Notes under the pieces: model-generated
What the model was told of the DNA's origin: nothing
The model's input: only the letters and a program-made list of their open reading frames with translations
Databases searched by the model: none
Program-made: the position numbers and the translations under genes
Assembly (NCBI RefSeq): GCF_958450345.1
Contig: NC_088780.1
Span: 124,001-188,000 of the forward strand
Direction of reading: 5' to 3'
Origin: Calliphora vicina
Taxonomy: Eukaryota; Arthropoda; Insecta; Diptera; Calliphoridae
DNA length: 64,000 nucleotides
Part shown: in pieces, positions 24,004-35,663 of the stretch
Position numbering within the stretch: the stretch's first letter is position 1
How the letters are laid out: each line of letters begins with the position of its first letter

Positions 24004-25373
24004 AGAACAGACCGGTTCGTATTACATACATACACTTTTTCTGAAGCATCGCAAAACCCATGGAGTTAGATTTCAGCGTTAGGAATATAGTCTACCCATC
24101 TTGGAATTCGGATTTCATTAATATGGCAGTATTTGGATTAGAAAATCTGCCAAGATGGGTAGACTGTCTGCATCAGGATTTTCGGTAAAATTACAATTGG
24201 AGAAAGCCACCCGGCCGGATCGAATAATCTTGCAATCTGCGATAATACTTCCCTCTTGGTAAGTTGGCGTTGTTCGGAAAATGGTTTCGCTACGAAGAAA
24301 AACGAATCTAAGTGGGCATTACAACGAACTCCTAGTGTCTTCGCTGTGCTTGTATCATTAAAATTCAGGAAATCTTCACAGAGCAGATGGTCAGCGGGAA
24401 TATCTGCAATTATTTCTTTGGAATTTGCTGTCCATTTTCTCAGGGAAAATCCAGGCGATTGAAGTGCAAGTATTAATTGCTTTTTAGATTCTTTCGCTTC
24501 TTGGATTGAATGAGCACCGGCCAATGCATCGTCTACGTACATGGAACTACGAAGAATATGGCTAGCTTTTAGATAAGTAGCCTCGATGTCATCGGCTAAT
24601 TGGAGTAGAGTCCGAATAGCGAGGTAAGGCGCGCAATTAACGCCGAATGTCACTGTTTTTAGTTCGTAATCTTGGATAATTATTGCGGAATAAAATTATT
24701 TGGAACACAGTATGCTTCGGATCGACAAGGATTTGTCGATACATCTTTTGGATATCAGCACTGAAGACATACTTGAAAAATCTTCACTTCAGAATGAGTA
24801 ATGTCAAGTCACTTTGTAAAATTGGACCAGTTTGAAGGATATCATTTAGACTTAATCCATTAGAAGATGGAGATGACGCATTAAAAACAACGCGTACCTT
24901 TGTTGTCGTGCTTTCAGGTTTTATGACAGCATGGTGTGGTAAATAATATGAACAAATTTTTGAGTTGTGTGGGAGAGGAACCTTGAACATATGATCCAAA
25001 TCAATATATTCTTCGACCACTTCATATCAGGTGAACGAAGTAGCCGAGTCTCATTTCGCAAAAATTGAGCCACAGCACTATTTCGGGACTGGCCTAGACT
25101 AAGTTTCTCAGGATACCCATGCTTAAATGGGAGAGAAACAATGTATCGACCATCTTTACCCCTTCTGGTAGTCCTGGCATAAATACCGTCACAAAATTTG
25201 TCGGATGATGAAATAAAGTTTTTCCTTGGAAGATTCTCCACCTCCCAAAAACGAGAAATCTCGAAACTAAGGAACAACTGGGAGTAGACATATTGGACAA
25301 AGGACCAGTTAGAATCCACCCAAAGATAGTTTCTTGTGCCATTAGTGAACCGCCATTAGTCAACCTCTTGTTA
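24004..25373 (-). pseudogene. BEL/Pao protease end, reverse transcriptase and RNase H start
   Basis: Minus-strand order: QETIFGWILTGPLS (protease-RT border), RFWEVENLP, YIVSLPFKHGYPEKL, the RT block KVRVVFNASSPSSNGLSLND, DIQKMYRQI, TFGVNCAPYLA, and SSMYVDDALAG, the catalytic YVDD motif of BEL/Pao, at about 24530. Then come FSLRKWTANS, KTLGVRCN, QIARLFDPAGWLSP, and a separated LHGFCDASEK near 24050 (RNase H). Frame changes near 25000 and 24660 and a stop at 24138 make it non-functional. The 3' side is broken by the palindromic insertion. Confidence 0.9.
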
Positions 25374-25378
25374 CAACG

Positions 25379-27105
25379 CACAGAGGGTTGAAATGTACCA
25401 AAAGTGGCGATTAATTCAAAAGCTGAACTTTATCTGTTTCAGTCATGTTTGGTATTGTGTTAAAGTGCATTAAATAATGCATCACAAACTGCTTAAATTA
25501 CAGTTGTGAGTAACTTACTTATTGGCAGTGAGCGGTCAAAGTCAAATAATTTTTACAAATTTTGCGTGCTGTGATTAAAATTGAAAATTGTGATATTTCG
25601 AGAGCTTATATTTTTTGTTAAATATGTTAAAAGTAGAAATATTAAAATGGAACCATCAACTTCAGGTATTTAAGAACATAAATAAATAATTTTTGTTTAG
25701 ATAAATGTTTTGAAAATATTTTTTAAGATTTTTTTTAAAGTTCTCCATTATTGCGGTTTTTTCGATATATAGATTGCGTTTAAAAAAATCAGGACGAGAT
25801 CGGGTAAATTCCATTTAATGCTCTTAAAATATGAACTTTTAGCTTCTATATACAGAAAAAAATTCGTGCGGGTTTATTGAGGTTTTTTACTTATTTAAGT
25901 TATAGTGAAAGAATTCCTCTTGCTAAAAAAACATATTCTGATACAAAATAGGTTAAAACATTTTTTCTTACATTTTTTTTAAAGTTGTGTTTTTATGTAT
26001 TTATGATTGTTCATTACAAAAATTTATAATATTGTCTTTAGTGGCTTTTTTTAAAAAAAAATTGTACATTTATTAAATTTTGTCAAAAACAAAAATTAGA
26101 TTTTAAATTAAATGTATGCTAATGTAAATACATATAATAAATTTATGTTTTGAATTTTTTAATAGCATATTAAGTATGCTTTTATTTCCAATTTAATTCA
26201 TTAATTTATCGCTTTCCATTCCAAAGTTACAGCATAAATTGTGAACTAAGGTCTTTTTTTTCCAAAAAAACAATAATGCGCTTAACGGGTTAAAATTTTT
26301 TTTTTAATTTTTTTATTTTAAATGCTGTGTTTTTATGTATTTATGATTATTCATTACGAAAAAATTATAATATTCTCTTTTGTGACTTTTTTAAAAAAAA
26401 TTTTACATTTATAAAATTTTGTGTAAAACAAAAATTGGATTTTAAATTAAATTTATACTAATATAAATACATATAATAAATTTATTATTTTATTTTTTTA
26501 GTAGCACATGAAGTATGCTTTAATTTCCAATTTTATTCATTAATTTATCGCTTTCCATTCCAACGTTATAGCTTAAATTGTGAGCTAAGGTCTTTTTTTC
26601 CAAAAAAACAACGGGTTAAAAAAAAAATTTTTAAACTTTTTTTTTCTAAAGTGCTGTGTTTTTATGGATTTATGATTATTCAGTACTAAAAAATTATAAT
26701 ATTCTCTTTTATGACTTTTTTGAAAAAATTTGTAAATTTATACAATTTTGTGTAAAACAAAAATTGGAATTTAAATTAAATTTATACTAATATAAATACA
26801 TACAATAAATTTATATTTTGAATTTTTTAATAGCTCATTAAGTATGCTTTAATTTCCAATTTTATTCAATAATTTATCGCTTTCCATTCCAAAGTTACAG
26901 CATAAATTGTGAAAAAAGGTCTTTTTTTCCAAAAAAAAAACAATAATGCGCTTAAAATGTTAAACTTTTTTTTTCTTAACCTTTTTTTTCTAAAATGCTG
27001 TGTTTTTATGTGCTTATAAAACTCATCAATAAAAAAAATATAATATTTTAAAACTACGGCTTCTATGAATTAATCGCCACTTTGGGTACCATTCAACCCA
27101 CTGTG
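25379..27105. mobile_element. Transib-like non-autonomous element (CACAGTG terminus, 5-bp TSD)
   Basis: Ends are inverted over about 40 bp. The left end is CACAGAGGGTTGAAATGTAC. The right end read inward is CACAGTGGGTTGAATGGTAC. Both continue through AAAGTGGCGATTAATTC. The flanks are CAACG (25374-25378 and 27106-27110). A TIR starting CAC(A)(G)TG plus a 5-bp G/C-containing duplication fits Transib, the superfamily related to RAG1. The interior has no transposase but three or more ~335-bp tandem units starting near GCTGTGTTTTTATG (about 25985, 26320, 26652, 26996). It interrupts BEL gag/pol sequence. Confidence 0.74.
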
Positions 27106-27884
27106 CAACGGAAGCAATTGATTTAGCTTGTACAGTTTTTGACTGAATGAGTCTTAGAGAAGCAATTAAGACACAGGCTTTGCTTTTTGATTTCATTGAA
27201 GCGCTGAGAATGGCCCATATGCAAAAATTTTTAACATTTTCGTATCGGATGATACTCATTGGTACATAATTCACATTTAGGCTGAGAAACCTTATTCGGA
27301 AAAGCATTAACAATTTTGGATGATCGACTCAACGTTTTAGGCTTGGACTCGGTAGGTTTGGATACAGCAGAACGGATTTCAGAAACGGATTCCAAAGTTC
27401 TGTAACGTCAGGAATAAATCTAAATCAGACCATTTTGGAATCAATTAAGCCTTGTTCCCATAGAGTCAATGTTGAATCTGGAAGCTTATTGGAACAAAAA
27501 TAGGGTCCCAGCTGTCAATGCGATGGAGTCGTAATATGGAAATACATGAATTGATGTCTTTTTGCAAATGTCGAATAGATTCTGCCGATTCGGATTCTAT
27601 GTTAGGGAAACTGAATAAAATTCTGAGTTGGCCTCTTCTTAACGACCTCTCTTGCTTCTCCGCTAGTTTTTTGATTCAAATTGAATAGTTTCTCTACTGG
27701 ACTTAAGGAAGATTTCTGAATAAATATGGCTGTGAATAAATCACGGAAAGTTGGCCATGACTCATAGTTACCATGTAAGGTCTCTATTTCACAAGGAGGA
27801 AGATCTATGGGATGATTGGGAAGAGGCAGCCTGATCTGGGAAAACTGGGGATTTATCGGACTTGTATCAGTTTTCTCACGTGAT

Positions 27885-29394
27885 TAGGGTTTGGGGTTTC
27901 CCGGATATTTTTATTTCCCGGGAAACGGAAATGAAAAATTTCATTACCCGGGAACTATTTTTCAACTATAAAAATAAAATTGTTTCATTTTATTAAATGA
28001 AAATGAAAAACAATAAATTACAATTCAATTCTACTAACATAAAACAAAACAAAAATGTTGGATAAAATATTTGGAGATCATTTGTTACTATAAAATTAAA
28101 TATTAGCGATATACATGATGTAGAGCTCTTGTCTTGGTAATACAGCAAGAGCAATTAAGAGTCACAAAATTTTATAAATTGTGAATGTACCTTTATAATT
28201 CCCTGTCGATCTATATTTTAATTGCAGTTTTTAGCTTCATTCTTTTAATTTTTCTGTTATACATATTTTTTATTATATTTTTTTAAAAAATATAGTTTAA
28301 AAAGTTTAAATAAGTAAGAAAGTAGTTCTAATGTATTTTGTTTTTGATTTCTGCAAAACTGCTCTTTTGCTAGAGAAAGTACTCTCCATTGAATACCGCT
28401 ATTATTTCATATAAATAATATTATATGTACGTCATAGAACTATTTTTTTAAAAAATTTAGCATTCAGTAAGTCATTTGACGATTTCTTATTTTTTTTATT
28501 ATTATTTATTTTCAACAACCTAGCCTATTGGCCATAATCGGTTATAAATTTCTACTTAAAAAAATTGTTTACATTAAAAAATTTAAATATAAAATAAATT
28601 AAATAATTATGATATAAATTAAATAAATATTATAAATAAAATTGAACAAAGTCAAAACTTAAACTCAAACATATTACATTATAAAACATCATTATTAGAT
28701 AATGATTCTTTAATTGATGTCAGTAAATTAGCAACTTGATAAATTATTTTAGTGGCAAAGTTTCCAGACACCGAGAAAACTTTCGCTTTAAACAGGAGGT
28801 GGCTTTATCGTTAATAAAGCATTATAAAGACAATCTAAATTTTTTCTCCGATTGCTACTTGCTTCAAATAAAACTAATTCCCTCTTAAAACGACTTTCAG
28901 CATTTGATTTTAAATGTTTAGGATTTTCTTTTTCAATATTGATTGAATAATCTAATTCGTTTCTAAAATTTTGCTCCATTTGTATTTCGGAAACATCATC
29001 ATCGCTTTGAACTGATGAGGGAACATTGCGGTCAAATATTCGTATGTATGAACATTGTATTTTTGTATTATAATTTAGCTTATTATGTTGTGAAGTTATT
29101 AGGAAATTTATATAAGTCTGCTGTTATATTGTTTATTAACATTACATTTTATAGCATGAACCATTTTTTGAGAAATCGTAGAATTTTTAGATAACAACTG
29201 TTCATAAAGAGTGTTAATCATAACAAAAATGCTTCTACTGAATCCTTAATGGGGTTTAAAACCACCACTAATATTTGGAACAAGCCATTCATCAAACAGA
29301 GATGTTATATTTCATAGTATTAAAGTATTATTAATTAATTTTAAATTTCCCGTTTTTCCCGGGAAAAAAATTTAAATTTTACGGGAATTCCCTA
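27885..29394 (-). mobile_element. hAT element with TAGGG termini and transposase remnant (8-bp TSD)
   Basis: Begins TAGGGTTTGGGGTTTCCCGG and ends ACGGGAATTCCCTA, flanked by CACGTGAT (27877-27884 and 29395-29402). Subterminal CCCGGGAA motifs occur at both ends, as in the smaller element at 41485-42232. A minus-strand remnant of the hAT C-terminal dimerisation domain lies at about 28690-28979: KRELVLFEASSNRRKNLDCL and ALLTIKP, then, after a frame change, FSVSGNFATK. The rest of the transposase is not recognisable. Confidence 0.86.
28690..28979 (-). pseudogene. hAT transposase C-terminal fragment
   Basis: The C-terminal hAT signature (family form L..L...AL.IKPTSVEAERAFS..G.F.TK.R) is visible as NALLTIKPPPV, then, one base out of frame, VFSVSGNFATKI. 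This region mediates transposase dimerisation in hAT enzymes. Only about 90 residues are recognisable, with a frameshift and no upstream catalytic domain. Confidence 0.75.
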
Positions 29395-29699
29395 CACGTG
29401 ATTGATCACGAATGGTATCTGTAAGTTCGGACAATTTTATAAATATTTTACAATAAGTAATATAAGTACTTTTGTATTTATCTTTAAAAGCTTCCAAATC
29501 ATCAACTTCTCCGGTAGCGTTTTCCTCTCTTTCCACTTCGTTTTCCATATCGAATAAAAATTTTTCATATGCTGTAGACCAGGTAGACTTGAGTTCACAT
29601 TTATGGACTTCTAACGCACGAATAGAATTAATTGGATAACGATTATCTTTATAATCGGCTTCAAACTTTATAATCGGTTTCAAACAATTTAAATCAAAA

Positions 29700-30134
29700 A
29701 ATTAATTGGACTTTTGTAAATTGAATCACCGTAAGTGGATTATTCACCAAACGAAAATGTAAAATTATTCGAAACCACAAAGAAAATCAATAATTTGGAC
29801 AAAATGATTTTTCGAAGAATTGATGCTTTTAAAGTACTGGACTATGCGATCAGCTGCTCACAAAAATTAGTATATAATAAAGTTCGTCAACCTATTCTGC
29901 ACTATTTGTTTTTGGATAAATTGTCTTGTTGTATTTAATTCCAGTACTTGTTGAAAAACTAGCAACAATCTACTACTAGGCTTTGTTTACCAATACGACA
30001 ATTAACCCTTGAGAGTACGAACTAGTACAAACAAAAAAAAAATATATTTTTTGTATCTAAAGTAAAATCTGCGATTTAATGGACTATTACGTGATATAAT
30101 CAGAGACCAAAAATAACTGTTATTAAATTTTTTG
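29700..30134. other. Unassigned stretch upstream of the BEL gag fragment
   Basis: A 67-residue plus-strand frame at 29735-29938 has no recognisable motif. This could be leader or LTR remnant of the BEL element, but no LTR ends were identified. Confidence 0.4.
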
Positions 30135-30393
30135 AAATGGATAGAAAAAGGTGCATAACTACTCAGGAGTCACCCGTAGGTAGGTAAAATGTATGAGCAA
30201 CCCCCATTATTTTCGTACCCCCAATATTTTTCTAGAACAAACATACCCCCTATCTCCAACCGTTCAGGGGGTCCCCATACAAAACAACTGAATTTTCACG
30301 AAAATTCTCCAATATAGAAAAAAAATGTATACAATTACTATTACAATAAAATAAATTAGTTTATTGATGTTATTTATGAATAATTATGTTATG

Positions 30394-32842
30394 CTATATT
30401 AAATTTCTTTTTTCAAAACTCGGATATTTTTTGCGATAATCACCGACAACTTGAATCAAATATTGCTTTTCCTCTTCGTTCCTGCACAATATTTTATTGT
30501 AGTCCTCCATCATTTTCACGCCTCTTTCAGCGGTGTCGTTTACTACGTGAATTTTTTCAACAATTTTTAGTGCTTGCTGATAATCTTCGCGCTGTGGCCA
30601 CGTTTCCGGCGGATATCGTATAAATTCATGCGGCAAGTTGAAGCGTAGAAAAAAGTTTATAGTTTTCACAGTTACGAAAGCGCTCAAGTCATTCGACAAA
30701 AATTGCTCAGTTACTTCTGCAAAATTAACCGCAATTTTTTTTCATGCTTCGGATAGGTCCTTCATCATCTTCATCCCAATCATCATCTTCTTCTCCAGTT
30801 TCTTCATCTTTTTCAAGTTGAACTTCCTTGTCTTTTTCTTCAAGGATTTCTTTTCCATCATATATGCACATAATTGCCAACATTTTTCGTTTTATGTCAC
30901 ACGAAACATCTGAATCAAAGTAGGCGAGAGCTATAGCCTCCTCCGCCAGATACCACAAATGTCTGATAAACTTTGTTACCATTACTTTTGACAAATTCTT
31001 ATCCAAGTCTGTGTATTTAAGGAAGTGCTTTCAAAAAGTTGAAGTCCTGATTGGGCGCTTTGACAGCTTCAGTACAGCGATACCAGACTTTCACGTACAG
31101 ACGAACAATAAACACACAGACATCTCGAATTCCATCCAATTGTGACTTTGCCAGTTTAAATTGGTCTCTGAACATAAATATTTTCAGTGAATAAATTGCT
31201 TTAGCATCCATCGTGCGTGGTGAATAGGTATGAGTTCTTTAAACTTATATTCGCCAAAATCGCCTCCAAGGAATAAAACAACCAGTTCCAATAGTTCCTT
31301 ATAGTCGTTACGACGTTGTCTTTTCTGTAGTTGGACCATGCAAAAAGTAATGATGTCATCTGGAGCAGTAATTAATTTCGAAGCAACGATCTCATCGCTC
31401 ACTCCAGTTTCGAATGCATTCTGATTGATTTTTTCCCAATTCTGCTGGAAACGGCGAAACAGAGAAACATCTGGAGGAAAAGTTTTTCCAATTTTTTCTT
31501 CGAACACTGCTCTTAGCACCAATTCATATATGTGATGTCTACATGGAAGATGCATCAAATCTTCGAACACTGCTCTTAGCACCAATTCATATATGTGATG
31601 TCTACATGGAAGATGCATCAAATCTCTCTCTAATAACTGTTCAAGTAAAACTGCAGCTCCTGCAAATTCACCGGTGTTTGATGATGTCGTGTCAAAAGAC
31701 ATGGCTTGAACTCGTTTCGAAAGGTTCCATTCTACCAGTAGTTGATAAACGGCCGCTGCAATATTTTTGCCTTTTCCACAATCTAGTTTTGGAACGCCTA
31801 ATATTTGTTCGATTTCGCCATTAGTTACAATAACCGGAAGGCGATCAATCTTATTCATTCCTGTAATGTCTTGCAGTAAATATTCCAGTAAATGCTGTTG
31901 CCTTCAACTGTAATGGAATAAAATATGTATATTAGTATTGAAATTAAATTGGTATAAGAAAAGTAACCTTACATATAAGTTCTCCTTTACAAAATCAGCG
32001 ATTTTTTGTCGATTTGCAGTACGGTATCTTCGAATTGACGAGCAATTTGATACGTTGTGACCAAGTCCTTCAGCTACTGCAGCCATTAAATGCATTGCAT
32101 TTCGGTCAGATATCATGCATTTATCCAAAGCAGAAACGATCCGTTCATTGATAAATAACTGTGTTCCTCTTTTAACAACTTCCGAAGCCGACGGTAGAGC
32201 GTCCACTTCCAATTCCATTCCACCAGCGCCAACATTGTCTGACGATTCGGTAGATGATGTGAATTGCACTGTACCCATTACTAAGGTATTAATTTTAGTA
32301 GTTGCTCGTAATCGCCGTTCATCAGCCTCTTCTCGTTCCAATTTTCGTTTTTCAATGCCTACAAGAGCCATGTCAATGCCAATCATGCTGCCTGGGCGGC
32401 CTTTTTTCCTCTGTGCAAGCAAAAACTTTTTATCCTCCTCTATTTTAATCGTGGTGAGTGCATTAACATGAGCTATATCGAAGAGATCGTCTAATTCTTC
32501 GACAAACTTATCCTCTTTTACTTTATGCGACGTTCCTCCTCTTGTTGAGCTCTTGTTCAATTTCCTCCACTTCTGGTACAGCTTCTCAATTTGCTTTATG
32601 ACCGAAGACTTGTCTCGGGTCGGAATTCGTGCTTTATTCCAGAAAAGGAGCACTTCGTTTGCAGCCATTGTTGTACTTTTTCGCACTTCCAATTTTAGTG
32701 TACGAGTGTGAAAAAAAAATACACCAAGAACTTCTTTTTTAGACGGCAATTTTGATCCCAACAGCTGCGGAATAACATATTCAATCAAATAAAGGTTATG
32801 CTGTTGCGATCTCAAATTAATTTTTGTCGTTGATGATGCCAT
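30394..32842 (-). pseudogene. Putative transposase with CRHH motif, several frameshifts, possible intron
   Basis: I do not recognise the superfamily. From the ATG at 32842: an N-terminal part of about 310 residues with a basic SSVIKQIEKLYQKWRKLNKS region and a Lys/Arg/Glu-rich segment, ending near KIADFVKENL. A GTAAGG...TTACAG interval (about 31905-31970) may be an intron. The second part has QAMSFDTTSSNTGEFAGA, LPCRHHIYELVLRAVF, DYKELLELVVLFLG and HARW. After frame changes near 31205, 31017 and 30730 it continues with KAIYSLKIFMFRDQFKL, FIRHLWYLAEEAIALAYFD and HVVNDTAERGVKMMEDYN. The D...C/H...E layout recalls hAT-like DDE enzymes, but that is only an inference. The ends coincide with the TIRs, so this is the element's own gene. 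Confidence 0.72.
31501..31626. repeat. 63-bp in-frame tandem duplication in the transposase
   Basis: Two adjacent copies (period 63 bp) encode the 21-residue block around LPCRHHIYELVLRAVFE twice. The frame is preserved. The block contains the conserved CRHH motif, so the duplication probably disrupts the catalytic fold. Confidence 0.9.
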
Positions 32843-33832
32843 TGCAATTCAAATGCGAACCTGTTCTATTGAAAAATTTAGTTTTTAGGTTTTAGTTTTA
32901 ATTGTTTTATTTCTTTGTACTCACTTTTTCCAGAACTACTGTTAATTTTAATTTAAATGAAGAATTATTCACTTTCACAGCTCATAAATTTACTTTAAAA
33001 TTACAGTTATTTTTTAATTTTTTGCTTTTACATACAGTTTGTATGTTTTATTTATAAAAGTCATAGAACAACTAAAAGGTCAATACTTTTATGTACATAA
33101 AATAAGGTGTATATTTTAAAAAATGTTATGCAAATGTTTCTCAATGAATTTAGGTAAGTTTTTAAAATTCATTGAATATATTTTTACCTATATATAATCT
33201 TCGTAAAAAACCAATAAAAATATAACTGAAATTTAGATTTATATATCAGGTCGAAATAAAAAACACGAAAGTACATCAATGGGTTTTTCAATGTTGTTTG
33301 GAAAATTTGACAATATTTAGTAATATTACCTGTTATATTATTACTTAAAAATGAATACGTGGAATATAAGCCATAAAACAAAAATCATTTTTATGGAATT
33401 AAAAATGTAATGTTTTTAAAAATTTTAAATATTACCTGTCTTAGGTACAACCGCTCATTATTAAAGGGGCATTTTATGATTACATTGCTAAATAAAATAA
33501 AACTCAATGAACAAGCCAATTGGTCTATTCACTTTTTTGCGTTCTTTGACAATAGAAATGGGTGTTTAATTAATGTTAGTAAAATGTGAAGTGTAATTCA
33601 CGAAATGAAGTTTAGAACATATTTATACTTTGTGTAATTCCATTAATATTTAATTTGGAAAATTTTCGCGAAAATTCAGTTTTTTTGTATGGGGACCCCC
33701 TGAACGGTTGGAGATAGGGGGTATGTTTGTTCTAGAAAAATATTGGGGATACGAAAATAATGGGGGTTGCTCATACAGTTTACCTACCTAGGGGTGACTC
33801 CTGAGTAGTTATGCACCTTTTTCTATCCATTT

Positions 33833-34278
33833 ACCACCAATTTCGTTCTCACGAACTTTGACCCCCGTGCGGCACGCCAATTTTTAACCGATCGAGCTGA
33901 AATTTTTTTCGGATTTTTTTTTATCCTAACCTCACACAAAACTGCCCTTCGTTTTTGAAACAGATGAGTTTTAAATTTGTTCATACATTGGGGGTCCACC
34001 TTAGTGTACCTATATTTATTGCTCAATTTAATAATTTTAATAATATTATTTTTTAGGAAAACTCACGTAAAACTCCAACTCTTGGACGGCGCGCCGTATA
34101 GAAGTAGTGGATATTTCATTCAGGATAAATGATTGTGCACAAGAAATTTTATTCCCGATCACTATGTGTTTGCAATAAATAAATTTCAATTTGCCGACGG
34201 CTTTTTAATTTAACATTTTTTCACTTTCTTCACTCCCTATATCTTTTAACAAATTGCCATTCGGTCTCTCTTGGAATT
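33833..34278. other. Unassigned stretch between elements
   Basis: A short minus-strand frame (33823-34026) shows no recognisable domain. Otherwise AT-rich with a GGCGCGCC site near 34090. Nothing further supported. Confidence 0.4.
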
Positions 34279-35030
34279 TTTATACCCTACACCACCGTAG
34301 TGGGGAGGGTATTATGCGTTTGTGCAGATGTTTGTAACGCCCAAAAATATTAGTCTAACACCCACCTTAAAGTATACCGATCGAATTAGAATCACTTTCT
34401 GAGTCGATTAAGCGATGTCCGTCCGTCCGTCTGGTCGGCTGGCTGGCTGACTGTCCATGTAAACCTTGTGCGCAGAGTACAGGTCGCAATTTTGAAGATA
34501 TTTCGATCATATTTGGTACATATTATTTTTTTGGCCCAAGGACCAAGCCTATTGAAACTGGCTGAAATCGGTCCACTATTTCACCTAGCCCCCATACAAA
34601 TGTCCTCCCGAAATTGGACTTTATCGGTCAAAAATGTTTAATATATATATGTATCTCCACAAATTGCGCTCCAAATAAGTTTTATATACACAAAATTCAT
34701 GTCACCAAATTTTGTTATGATCGGTCCATAATTAGTCATAGCTCCCATATAGACCCGCTTCCGAAAATCACTTTAACGTGCATAAATCGCTTAAAAATGT
34801 TGGTAAACACACAAAATTCAACATAGTTAACTTTAATATAGACATAAATCACACGACCTAATTTCATGGTGATCGGTCCATAATTGGTCATAGCCCCCAT
34901 ATAACCCCACTTCCGAAAATCACTCAAAAATATAAATTATTTAAATTTTAAAAGAAAATTTGTTTTTGCTCTTTTACTTAGTGTAGGGTATTATATGGTC
35001 GGGCTTGACCGACCATACTTTCTTACTTGT
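34279..35030 (+). mobile_element. mini-me/DINE-like element, fullest copy
   Basis: Begins with the hairpin-forming TATACCCTACACCACC / AGTGGGGAGGGTATTATGCG, has a proto-microsatellite GTCCGTCCGTCTGGTCGG with GGCTGGCTGGC, internal blocks ATCGGTCCATAATTAGTCAT and GACCTAATTTCATGGTGATC, and ends with the hairpin TATGGTCGGGCTTGACCGAC. Non-autonomous, no coding sequence. Fragments of the same family lie at 12455, 15366 and 35565. Confidence 0.75.
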
Positions 35031-35510
35031 TTTATTTGGTTTTTATTTCTTATAAATAAAAGTAAACAAAAACAGCTGAGTCATCAATTTGCACAATAAA
35101 AGTTGTGTTCGCGTACTTGATAATTTGTAATAATTTGTACAAATTATTACTGGAAGTTACGGGATTCCGTTCGTTTACTTTTATTGTTGCAAATGTAAAC
35201 AAAACAAAAAAGTTGAAAATTAACACAATTTACAAGTCTTTCAAAGAAAAGAAGTAAAACAAAACAAACGTTTTAAATGGATTTATAATAAAATACAACT
35301 TATTTTTACAAATTGTTGTTCGCGTACTTTTTTGGATATTTTTTTCATTGAGAGTAAATGTATTTTTACGCTCTAAATTAAAGTTACTGGATAATTTTAC
35401 TGGAAAGTAAGCGAACACACTTAAATTCAAGTTTGCGAGCCTAAATTGTCGCGCAAACTTATCGAATTTCCATAAATTTTTTGACAGTTCATTTGCGAGA
35501 GTGTAAAAAT
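35031..35510. other. AT-rich stretch before a hAT insertion
   Basis: No domain recognisable in the short frames. Motifs such as GTAAACAAAACAAAAA and TTCGCGTACTT recur. The last 8 bp (GTAAAAAT) are the target duplication of the next element. Confidence 0.45.
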
Positions 35511-35663
35511 CAGCGTTGCCACTCATAAAATATTTTTCCTACCAAATTTCTAATTAAAAATAATACCCTCCCCACTATGGTGGTGTAGGGTATAACTACC
35601 AAAGCCTACCAAATTTAAAATATTTGAGAAATGCTATATGAATTCGTTTCAAAATTAATAGTT

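Larger units (their letters stand above)
27111..29683 (-). pseudogene. BEL/Pao gag, interrupted by a hAT element
   Basis: The upstream part (29403-29683) reads ALEVHKCELKSTWSTAYEKF and an acidic stretch, typical of the BEL gag N-terminal region. Downstream (27111-27876) are LPPCEIETLHGNYESWPTF, FRDLFTAIF and SLSPVEKLFNLN (DUF1759-type gag), then knuckles CELCTNEYHPIRKC and LCLNCFSKTHSVKNC near 27300-27110. The two parts are separated by the element at 27885-29394 with the duplication CACGTGAT. Several frameshifts. Sense orientation relative to the receptor gene. Confidence 0.8.
16027..29700 (-). mobile_element. Scrambled BEL/Pao LTR retrotransposon pieces
   Basis: All coding pieces lie on the minus strand in the order gag N-terminus (29403-29683), gag with zinc knuckles (27111-27876), protease end and RT (24138-25373), RNase H (about 24004-24120 and 18002-18220), integrase (17040-17901). 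This matches the gag-pro-RT-RH-IN order of BEL/Pao. A second set of gag knuckle and protease sequence (16027-17012) follows directly after the integrase, so at least two element copies contribute. Several later insertions separate the pieces. No LTRs were identified. Inactive. Confidence 0.82.
30135..33832 (-). mobile_element. DNA transposon, ~170-bp TIRs, unassigned superfamily
   Basis: The ends are inverted copies. The left AAATGGATAGAAAAAGGTGC, CTACTCAGGAGTCACCC and a C/T-rich stretch (AACCGTTCAGGGGGTCCCCA) match 33660-33832 in reverse over about 170 bp. The interior encodes one minus-strand protein broken by frameshifts. No clear target-site duplication was seen, so exact ends may be a few bases inside these limits. 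Confidence 0.82.

Noticed and set aside
25094..25381. Separate small genes on the minus strand
   Set aside because: They are overlapping frames of the frameshifted BEL/Pao protease-RT region, with QETIFGWILTGPLS and RFWEVENLP typical of that family.
30394..32842. Host protein-coding gene instead of a transposon
   Set aside because: The coding region is enclosed by ~170-bp inverted repeats and carries several frameshifts and an internal duplication, as expected of a decayed transposon.
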